Positions 1 to 4,958 of a stretch of DNA of 6,994 nucleotides are shown here, piece by piece. The stretch is from Clostridiales bacterium (GTDB lineage Bacteria; Bacillota; Clostridia; Lachnospirales; WQUN01), in NCBI GenBank assembly GCA_031269415.1, contig JAISZF010000206.1, positions 1 through 6,994 on the forward strand, given 5' to 3'. Position numbers and translations under genes: made by a program. Position 1 is the first letter of the stretch. The number at the start of each line of letters is the position of its first letter. Below the pieces are notes generated by a model, which saw only the letters and a program-made list of their open reading frames with translations, did not search any database and was not told where the DNA came from.

Positions 1-51
1 TAGTGGCTGGTCGTTACAGCCGAAAGTGGTAGACATGGTTAAGTATATTGC

Positions 52-363
52 TTAATCAGGTTGAACTTTAAAGAAGAATATAGGGTTCCTATGTTTTCCT
101 ATGTTTTTCATAACGGAAAAAAGATAATACGTTTGTTGATCTTCCGGGTGAGTAAAGGCGGATCGCGGGATTACCATTTGCATAATCAAACCCGAATAAA
201 TCGTTATGCCGTCTTCATATGACTCAGCTTGTCGCAGGCCGGCGTACGCGTAGTCCTCTTCCCGCGAACCATAGCGCAGATGTATATAGTTTTCCCTTAG
301 TTCCATATCTACCGTGAGTTTAAAGCCGACGGAACACTGGGAGAAATAATCGGTGGAAATGAG
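52..363 (-). pseudogene. C-terminal remnant of a YcxB-like protein
   Basis: About 100 codons immediately beyond the terminator resemble the C-terminal domain of YcxB-like proteins: a strand pair FKLTVDMELRENYIHLRYG, an aromatic pair near EDYAYAGLRQAESYED, then ITIYSG and the typical IPRSAFTHPEDQQTYYLFSVMK. Full-length relatives have two membrane helices before this domain; none are present here, because the frame runs upstream into the terminator and the YlbF-family gene. The only nearby ATG (306, giving 84 residues) has no ribosome binding site. I read it as a truncated, probably untranslated gene end, perhaps left by a deletion. The family call is by pattern only and a small expressed protein cannot be excluded. 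Bases 1-51 hold nothing I can support. Confidence 0.5.
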
Positions 364-375
364 CTTAATTAATTT

Positions 376-407
376 AGAAAAGGCGCTGAGTTTCAAACAG
401 CGCCTTT
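376..407 (-). terminator. Intrinsic terminator after the YlbF-family gene
   Basis: The transcript pairs AAAGGCGCTG with CAGCGCCTTT (ten pairs, 379-407) around a 9-base loop, followed by a short tract reading U-C-U after the stem's own U residues. The flanking A and T runs make it possibly bidirectional, as the plus strand also ends in TTTCTTT. It closes the rnj-ylbF unit. Confidence 0.75.
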
Positions 408-416
408 CTTTGCATC

Positions 417-728
417 CTACTCGAACATAAACAACTGAATATCCCCGACAATATCGAACACATGGGTCAGAGTCGCGCATACCGCGCGCTCTTTCTCAAT
501 AAAGGCTTTGATATTTTTATTCAGCGTAAGCACGGTATAGAGATTGCCGATCCTTTTTTCCTCCTCAAAGTTCATGCGGCCGCCCGGCGGAATCAGCGAT
601 TCCGTATGTTTAAACGAGCGCAGTTTCTCAATCTCCTCAGGGCTGAGCCTGTTATACGCCTCGGTGTATTCCCGATACTCACGGTTTTCCGTGATTGCGT
701 CGGCTAGATCCCGCGCCTTGCGCTCCAC
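417..728 (-). CDS. YlbF-family protein (Com_YlbF)
   Basis: From GTG 728 this is a 103-residue, mostly helical, charged protein. The family pattern is visible in ARDLADAITENREYREYTEAYNRL at the N-terminus (first residues of the usual xADAIxxSxEYxxY motif) and in the second helical region EEEKRIGNLYTVLTLNKNIKAFIEKERAV. In B. subtilis YlbF, YmcA and YaaT form a complex that modulates RNase Y-dependent mRNA maturation and affects competence and sporulation; which paralogue this gene represents cannot be told, so no symbol is given. A larger frame extends to 833, but that part overlaps rnj, lacks family similarity and is not preceded by a ribosome binding site. The start lies two bases after the rnj stop and the binding site lies in rnj, so the two genes are almost certainly co-translated. 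A terminator hairpin begins nine bases after the stop. Confidence 0.88.
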   Translation of the reverse strand: MERKARDLADAITENREYREYTEAYNRLSPEEIEKLRSFKHTESLIPPGGRMNFEEEKRIGNLYTVLTLNKNIKAFIEKERAVCATLTHVFDIVGDIQLFMFE

Positions 729-730
729 GC

Positions 731-2392
731 TTAAACCTCCATTATGATCGGCAGGATCATGGGAGAACGTTTTGTTTTCTGCCATACATATTCCTTCAGC
801 GTATCCTTTATCAATGTCTTGAGATAAGACCACTCTGAAATATCCCCCCCATCCGATAACGCGGAGCGCACAACACCCCTGGCCTCCTCCATCAGGTTTT
901 CGGATTCGCGCACATATACAAACCCGCGGGAAATAATATCGGGGCCAGCTATGATCTGCCCGGATTCCTTATCAATGCTGACCACCACAATCATCAGGCC
1001 GTCCTGCGACAGATGTTTGCGGTCGCGCAGCACAATATTCCCCACGTCGCCGACGCCCAGCCCGTCCACAAGCACCTGCCCAGACGGCACCGAACCGTTG
1101 ACGCGCGCGGTATCCTCTGTCAGTTCCAAAACGTCGCCGATTCCCATTACAAATATATTTTCCTTTTTCATGCCCAGCGATATCGCCAAATCCTTATGCT
1201 GTTTCAGGTGCCTGTATTCGCCGTGAATGGGCATTAAGAACTTGGGTTTTGTCAGCGCGTGCATTAACTTAATCTCTTCCTGCTTGGCGTGGCCGGACAC
1301 GTGGACTTCCATCAAGCCCTCGTAAATAACCTCCGCGCCTTTGCTCATCAGCGAGTTTATAACCTTGGTTATGGTCTTTTCATTGCCCGGGATAGGCGAC
1401 GCGCTGATTATAATCTTATCGGTGGGCTTAATCTCGACCTGCCTGTGATCGGACGACGCCATCCGCGAAAGCGCTGCCATTGGCTCGCCCTGACTGCCGG
1501 TTGTGATAATGACCACGTCTTCGTCCCTGTAGTTCTTTATCTCCGTAATGTCAATCAGGATATGCGACGGTATATCCAAATACCCCAGTTCACACGCCGT
1601 TTTCACAACATTGGCCATACTTCGGCCGACCACAGCGACCTTTCGCTTATAATTGATCGCCGAATTGACCACCTGTTGGATTCGGTGAATATTGGAGGAA
1701 AATGTCGCCACCATTATGCGCTGACGCGGGCTCTGACGGAATATCTCCTCAAAGATTACGCCGACGGTTTTTTCGGACATTGTGTAACCCTTTTGCTCCA
1801 CATTAGTACTTTCGCAGCACAGCAGCAGCACGCCGGCCCGTCCCAATTCCGCGAAACGCCGCAAATCTATCGGCTCTCCCTGAATGGGCGTATAGTCCAC
1901 CTTATAATCGCCTGTGTGGATTACGATGCCCGCCGGCGTATATACAGCCAAGGCCACCGAGTCCGCGATGCTATGCGTTGTGTGAATAAATTCCACGCGG
2001 AACACACCGGCTTCCACGACTTCGCCCGGCGATATGCATACCTTGTCCACATCGTTCAAGTTATGTTCTTTCAGCTTGGTTTCAACCAGGCCCAAGGTCA
2101 ATTTCGTGCCGCAGATGGGCACATTCAGCTCTCGCAGAAAATATGGTATGGAACCGATGTGATCCTCATGCCCGTGCGTGAGAAAAACCGCGCGCACTTT
2201 ACTTTTATTTTTTACGAGATAAGAAAAATCCGGTATAACCAAATCAATTCCCAGCATGTCGTCCTCCGGGAACGCGACGCCGCAGTCAATAATAATTATG
2301 TCGCCGCCATACTCCAACACGGTCATGTTCTTGCCGATCTCCTGCAGGCCGCCGAGTGAGAACACCTTCAGTTTAGCCTTCTTAGACGCCAC
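731..2392 (-). CDS. rnj: Ribonuclease J
   Basis: RNase J is a zinc-dependent metallo-beta-lactamase/beta-CASP nuclease with 5'-3' exonuclease and endonuclease activity in mRNA decay and rRNA maturation. From the GTG start it has 553 residues, close to the 555 of Bacillus RNase J1. Visible are LGGLQEIGKN near the N-terminus, the metal motif HGHEDH (73-78), H140 in HTTHSIADS, D162 in HTGDYK, the beta-CASP motifs FSSNIHR and SGHA, and H390 in MPIHGEYRH, matching H390 of RNase J1. A C-terminal domain follows (from about 440), including GPDIISRGFVYVRES. The GTG is preferred over ATG 2413 because of the ribosome binding site between them. The last codons contain GGAGG, which serves the next gene. 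Only one RNase J is seen here; whether a paralogue exists elsewhere is unknown. Confidence 0.97.
   Translation of the reverse strand: MASKKAKLKVFSLGGLQEIGKNMTVLEYGGDIIIIDCGVAFPEDDMLGIDLVIPDFSYLVKNKSKVRAVFLTHGHEDHIGSIPYFLRELNVPICGTKLTLGLVETKLKEHNLNDVDKVCISPGEVVEAGVFRVEFIHTTHSIADSVALAVYTPAGIVIHTGDYKVDYTPIQGEPIDLRRFAELGRAGVLLLCCESTNVEQKGYTMSEKTVGVIFEEIFRQSPRQRIMVATFSSNIHRIQQVVNSAINYKRKVAVVGRSMANVVKTACELGYLDIPSHILIDITEIKNYRDEDVVIITTGSQGEPMAALSRMASSDHRQVEIKPTDKIIISASPIPGNEKTITKVINSLMSKGAEVIYEGLMEVHVSGHAKQEEIKLMHALTKPKFLMPIHGEYRHLKQHKDLAISLGMKKENIFVMGIGDVLELTEDTARVNGSVPSGQVLVDGLGVGDVGNIVLRDRKHLSQDGLMIVVVSIDKESGQIIAGPDIISRGFVYVRESENLMEEARGVVRSALSDGGDISEWSYLKTLIKDTLKEYVWQKTKRSPMILPIIMEV
736..740 (-). 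promoter_or_regulatory. Ribosome binding site of the YlbF-family gene
   Basis: GGAGG forms part of the last sense codons of rnj and lies seven bases before GTG 728. It supports a short YlbF-family protein starting just after rnj rather than a longer form starting inside rnj at 833. Confidence 0.8.
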
Positions 2393-2400
2393 AAATTCCG

Positions 2401-2408
2401 CACCTCCT
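2401..2408 (-). promoter_or_regulatory. Ribosome binding site that sets the rnj start
   Basis: AGGAGGTG followed by eight bases (CGGAATTT) leads to GTG at 2392. The upstream ATG at 2413 lies before this site and has only an A/T-rich stretch in front of it, so the GTG is the better start. Confidence 0.85.
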
Positions 2409-2465
2409 GTCATAAAAATAGTCGGGCAGAGGCGTGCTTTCCGCCCTCCCCGCTTGCTTTACATC

Positions 2466-2493
2466 GACCGCGCGGAAAAACCCTTGCGCGGCC
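2466..2493 (-). other. GC-rich hairpin in the rnj leader
   Basis: The minus-strand RNA can pair GGCCGCGC with GCGCGGTC (eight pairs, one G-U) around a 12-base loop. It has no U-tract after it, so it is not a terminator. A weaker second hairpin (GAGGGCG with CGCCTC, 2429-2448) lies between it and the rnj ribosome binding site. I found no convincing -35/-10 pair in the leader, so where rnj transcription begins is unclear. The hairpin may be a structured 5' UTR or an RNA-processing site; the function is inference. Confidence 0.35.
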
Positions 2494-2501
2494 TCGTGCA
2501 T

Positions 2502-2534
2502 AAAAAAACATTCCAACTAGAAACTGTCGGAATG
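2502..2534 (-). terminator. Intrinsic terminator after ruvX-yrzB
   Basis: The transcript would form a 9-pair stem, CATTCCGAC with GTTGGAATG (one G-U pair), around the 8-base loop AGTTTCTA, followed directly by seven U residues. It starts 15 bases after the ruvX-DUF1292 stop and would end the ireB transcript before rnj. Confidence 0.85.
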
Positions 2535-2538
2535 GTTG
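2525..2538 (-). repeat. 14-base match to the ireB 5' end
   Basis: CAACCATTCCGACA, overlapping the 5' arm of the terminator, is repeated exactly and in the same orientation at 3553-3566, at codons 6-10 of ireB. A same-strand match of this length in 7 kb would be expected by chance in roughly one window in ten, so this is suggestive only. Confidence 0.5.
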
Positions 2539-2549
2539 GTTGAATGAAT

Positions 2550-2840
2550 TTAAAATTCCAGCTCATAGTCGTCGTTATCCTGAAACAAACCGGCGACCGC
2601 GTTAAACTCTTCATCATCCTCCACGAATTCGTATATAACGTCCTCGCCTTCCGTCTTCACCGCCTTAATAATTGACGCCTCGGCGTCGTCGTCATCCAAC
2701 GATTCCTCTTCCAAAACCAGAAGATAGTCTGTTCCGTTATATGACGCTTCATCCAGCACCACAAAATCCGCGGATCCGCCGTCCTCATCCAGCATTGAGA
2801 TAGTGCTGTAGTCATTCTGCTCCTCGTCAAAATTTTCCAA
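2550..2840 (-). CDS. Possible separate DUF1292 (YrzB) product from an internal TTG start
   Basis: Within the ruvX frame, codon 149 is TTG, and it would begin a 96-residue protein reading MENFDEEQNDYST, which is how free-standing DUF1292 proteins typically begin. It is preceded by AAAGAGGTGA (one mismatch to AAGGAGGTGA) at ideal spacing, six bases after AGAGGTG. By contrast the annotated ruvX start has no ribosome binding site. The simplest reading is that an ancestral yrzB gene kept its translation signals when the ruvX stop was lost, so the locus could yield both a RuvX-DUF1292 fusion and free DUF1292. It may instead be an inactive relic; sequence alone cannot decide. Confidence 0.45.
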   Translation of the reverse strand: MENFDEEQNDYSTISMLDEDGGSADFVVLDEASYNGTDYLLVLEEESLDDDDAEASIIKAVKTEGEDVIYEFVEDDEEFNAVAGLFQDNDDYELEF

Positions 2841-3284
2841 TGTATTCACCTCTTTTACAACTTTATGCATATTTTTCCAGTCTAAATAGCCCTGCAGAAT
2901 ATAAACCGCCGCTATCCGATCCACAATTCTGTCACGCTTTTCAGCCGACAATGAAGCCATACTCCGCATGGCGGCAACTGTACTGAGACGCTCATCCCAT
3001 AGAATTACTGGCATGCCGCTGAAAAAGATCTCCAGCCTATCTTTAAACACGCGGGTCTTTTCACACCGAACTCCCTCGGTATTGTTCATATTTTTAGGGT
3101 ATCCGACAAGGATTTCCCCCACATCATATTGCTTGACAAGCTCCTTCAAACGTGTAAGGCTCTTCTTTAGGCCGTCAGGATCCATACGGCGGATAGTCTC
3201 CACCCCCACAGCCAGTATCCCCAAGGGATCACTGACAGCGACGCCGATTGTCTTATCGCCGTAATCTAAGGCTAAAGTTCTCAT
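2550..3284 (-). CDS. ruvX: RuvX (YqgF) Holliday junction resolvase-like domain fused to DUF1292 (YrzB) domain
   Basis: The reading frame of 244 residues joins two normally separate neighbours. Residues 1-138 are a complete RuvX/YqgF RNase H-fold domain: LALDYGDKTIGVAVSDP with D7, ILVGYPKNMN, LWDERLSTVAA with E98, and VDRIAAVYILQGYLD with D122, giving the acidic catalytic set. RuvX/YqgF is described as a putative Holliday junction resolvase and, in E. coli, as acting in 16S rRNA 5' processing. Residues 149-244 are a very acidic DUF1292 domain (YrzB-like) of unknown function, with the pattern ISMLDEDGG, FVVLDEASYNGTDYLLVLEE, and a DDEEF...LFQDNDD tail. In Bacillus and clostridia ruvX and yrzB are consecutive genes, so this is probably loss of the stop between them. 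The start ATG has no Shine-Dalgarno and overlaps the ireB stop as ATGA, so it depends on coupling. A strong terminator follows. Confidence 0.92.
   Translation of the reverse strand: MRTLALDYGDKTIGVAVSDPLGILAVGVETIRRMDPDGLKKSLTRLKELVKQYDVGEILVGYPKNMNNTEGVRCEKTRVFKDRLEIFFSGMPVILWDERLSTVAAMRSMASLSAEKRDRIVDRIAAVYILQGYLDWKNMHKVVKEVNTLENFDEEQNDYSTISMLDEDGGSADFVVLDEASYNGTDYLLVLEEESLDDDDAEASIIKAVKTEGEDVIYEFVEDDEEFNAVAGLFQDNDDYELEF
2847..2853 (-). promoter_or_regulatory. Internal ribosome binding site before the DUF1292 domain
   Basis: AGAGGTG, in context AAAGAGGTGAATACATTG, lies inside the ruvX reading frame six bases before an in-frame TTG at 2840. It complements the 16S anti-Shine-Dalgarno almost fully and falls exactly at the junction of the RuvX and DUF1292 domains. 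Confidence 0.6.
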
Positions 3285-3580
3285 TCAGGCAAATTATGTT
3301 TTAAATAAAAATAGACAATCTCTTCTAAAAGCTCGTCGCGCTCCAATTTGCTGATTAAGCTTCGCGCGTTCTTATGACTGGTGATATATGTCGGATCACC
3401 GGACAGTATATATCCAACTATTTGATTAACAGGATGATATCCCTTTTCTTTCAAGGCGTAATACACCTTGCACAGTATATCGCCCGCTCCGCTATTTGCC
3501 GGCCTGTCGGAGTTGTTGAACTTTTGAGTTTCCGAAAGGTTACTTACCGGCTTGTCGGAATGGTTGCTATTCTCCTTCAA
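3281..3580 (-). CDS. ireB: IreB family regulatory phosphoprotein (UPF0297)
   Basis: This 99-residue protein matches IreB/YrzL. The conserved core runs from about residue 38 to 95: VYYALKEKGYHPVNQIVGY, LSGDPTYI, then NARSLISKLERDELLEEIV. In Enterococcus faecalis IreB is phosphorylated by the PASTA kinase IreK on two N-terminal threonines and opposes cephalosporin resistance; I infer a related signalling role here. SETQKF (16-21) aligns with the ETVRF phosphosite, so T18 matches Thr7; the other site is not clearly kept, though S16 is close. The protein is about 11 residues longer at the N-terminus than usual. The start is TTG 3580: a stop lies three codons upstream in frame, and GGGAG sits 10 bases before it. 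Its stop overlaps the ruvX start as ATGA, consistent with the conserved ireB-ruvX pairing. Confidence 0.93.
   Translation of the reverse strand: MKENSNHSDKPVSNLSETQKFNNSDRPANSGAGDILCKVYYALKEKGYHPVNQIVGYILSGDPTYITSHKNARSLISKLERDELLEEIVYFYLKHNLPE
3491..3565 (-). repeat. Imperfect direct repeat in the ireB N-terminal region
   Basis: Two 27-base copies, at 3539-3565 and 3491-3517, agree at 21 positions and are offset by 48 bases, exactly 16 codons. They share the core TCCGACA(A/G)GCCGG and encode NHSDKPVSN and NNSDRPANS. This looks like a decayed in-frame duplication that lengthened the N-terminus, though the match is too short to be certain. Confidence 0.5.
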
Positions 3581-3621
3581 TATATCTCAACTCCCTGCGG
3601 CGGATTGCTTCAGCAGTCCTT

Positions 3622-3650
3622 ATGATAACCCATATTCAACCATTTTGCAA
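3622..3650 (-). promoter_or_regulatory. Candidate sigma-A promoter for ireB-ruvX
   Basis: On the minus strand TTGCAA (3650-3645, 4 of 6 to TTGACA) and TATCAT (3627-3622, 5 of 6 to TATAAT) are separated by 17 bases. The -35 lies inside the last codons of mtaB. Transcription would begin near 3615, leaving about 35 bases before the ireB start. There is no terminator after mtaB, so read-through is also possible. Confidence 0.4.
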
Positions 3651-4958
3651 TATGGTTCCGAAAACATAATCGCTTTGAACACGCGTGACACGCACGTCGC
3701 GTATTTCATTGACAATACCGGATTCGGAACCGGCCTGCGTTTTTATATAATTACCGGCGTGTCCTTCATAAACATCTGAATCACATGCCTGTTCAAACAG
3801 CACCGATAAGTTTTTGCCTATAAACGACCTCATAAACGCCTGACTTGAACGCTCGCTCAAATTCAGCAGAATACGCGATCGCTCCGTTTTTACCGGATCG
3901 CTTATCTGCCCGGGCATATCCGCGGCCACGGTCCCCTTCTTGGGTGAGAAAGAGAACACATGGATCTTCGCGAAACCGATATGTTCCGCGAACGATCGGG
4001 TTTGCTCGAATTCAGCGTCCGTTTCGCCGGGAAAACCCGCTATAATGTCCGTAGTCAGCGACACGCCGGGGAAAGCGGATCTCAGCAGACTTACGGCTTC
4101 CGCAAAGCTTTCCGCCGTATAGCGTCTGTTCATCCTTCGCAGCACGGCGTCGCTTCCGCTCTGCAAAGACATATGGAAATGATCGCGGATTTTTGGCACG
4201 GCGCGCAATACGTTCACAAATTCGGCGTTAACGGCGGCAGGGTCTATACTGCTCAGGCGTATCCGCTCAATGCCGGGTATATCGCTCAGTAGCGGCAGAA
4301 TCTCCATTAAATTGATATTTTTAAGATCTTTTCCATATGAGGCGACATGTATACCTGTGACCACTATTTCTTTATAGCCGTTAGCCGCCATTCGCCGCGC
4401 CTCATCCAGCAAATCGGCGGGGGGGCGGCTTCTTACCGGCCCACGCGCGTAAGGGATAACGCAGTATGAACAGAAACAGTCGCATCCGTCCTGAATCTTT
4501 AGAAAAGCGCGCGTCCGCCCGTCCGCGTAAAACCGCGATACATTCTTAAGCTCGATCTCATAATCGGATCGAGCGTCCCGGATATGGGCGCTTACGCCCA
4601 TGTCCTCCGTGTACGCCTCCGCCAGCTCGACGACGCGCTCCCTGTCCTTCGTGCCCAGCACGAGGTTAACCCCGTCTATTCGCGTCACGGCATCCGGGTC
4701 AACCTGCGAGTAACAGCCAGCCGCTATTACCAGGGCGCCGCGCCGCGCCGCCCGGCGGATCATTTGCCGCGACTTCTTATCGCCGATATTGGTAACGGTG
4801 CAGGTATTTATGATGTATATATCCGCTTCCGACTCAAACGGCACTATCTCGTACCCCTTGTTCAGAAAGAGTTCCAGCATGGCTTCGGTATCGTAAAAAT
4901 TCACCTTGCATCCCAATGTCAGCGCGGCGACGCGCTTCAAACGCGGTAATGCGGGCAT
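3636..4958 (-). CDS. mtaB: tRNA (N6-threonylcarbamoyladenosine(37)) methylthiotransferase MtaB
   Basis: MtaB is a radical-SAM enzyme that converts t6A at position 37 of ANN-decoding tRNAs to ms2t6A using two [4Fe-4S] clusters. Three parts are visible. The N-terminal UPF0004 domain has cluster cysteines in LGCKVN, INTCTVTN and AAGCYSQ. The radical-SAM core has GCDCFCSYC, giving the CX3CX2C ligands. A C-terminal TRAM RNA-binding domain starts near IGKNLSVLF. Start choice is uncertain. In-frame candidates are ATG 4985, ATG 4977-4979, ATG 4958 (weak GGA upstream) and TTG 4940. None has a good ribosome binding site. Relatives usually begin MKRVA..TLGCKVN, which fits TTG 4940; that codon overlaps the preceding stop as TTGA. 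I give ATG 4958 as a compromise. Depending on the start, the overlap with the oxidoreductase gene is 4, 22 or 49 bases, so translational coupling is likely. Confidence 0.95.
   Translation of the reverse strand: MPALPRLKRVAALTLGCKVNFYDTEAMLELFLNKGYEIVPFESEADIYIINTCTVTNIGDKKSRQMIRRAARRGALVIAAGCYSQVDPDAVTRIDGVNLVLGTKDRERVVELAEAYTEDMGVSAHIRDARSDYEIELKNVSRFYADGRTRAFLKIQDGCDCFCSYCVIPYARGPVRSRPPADLLDEARRMAANGYKEIVVTGIHVASYGKDLKNINLMEILPLLSDIPGIERIRLSSIDPAAVNAEFVNVLRAVPKIRDHFHMSLQSGSDAVLRRMNRRYTAESFAEAVSLLRSAFPGVSLTTDIIAGFPGETDAEFEQTRSFAEHIGFAKIHVFSFSPKKGTVAADMPGQISDPVKTERSRILLNLSERSSQAFMRSFIGKNLSVLFEQACDSDVYEGHAGNYIKTQAGSESGIVNEIRDVRVTRVQSDYVFGTILQNG

Noticed and set aside
1..36. ATG at 36 on the minus strand, open to the window edge
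   Set aside because: Twelve codons, no ribosome binding site and no recognisable start of a known protein.
2..55. Possible C-terminus of a plus-strand gene (frame ending at TAA 53-55)
   Set aside because: Only 17 codons are visible with no recognisable motif; it could be chance.
364..480. Upstream extension of the YcxB-like frame to 480
   Set aside because: It overlaps the YlbF-family gene and the terminator in another frame and encodes a Cys/Arg-rich stretch with no likeness to the family.
729..833. Upstream extension of the YlbF-family frame to ATG 833
   Set aside because: It overlaps the rnj 3' end by about 100 bases, lacks family similarity, and a good ribosome binding site supports GTG 728.
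844..850. Seven-base G homopolymer in rnj (and another at 4419-4425 in mtaB) as phase-variable tracts
   Set aside because: Both encode ordinary Gly or Pro codons in conserved housekeeping genes, and runs of seven are common at this base composition.
1289..2359. Long plus-strand open frame (about 356 codons) opposite rnj
   Set aside because: It lies wholly antisense to a clear RNase J gene, has no recognisable domain, and its composition mirrors the codon pattern of the opposite strand.
2841..2880. Frameshift or assembly join at the ruvX-DUF1292 junction
   Set aside because: The frame is continuous with sensible codons on both sides and no homopolymer longer than five at the joint; kept only as a check in the finding.
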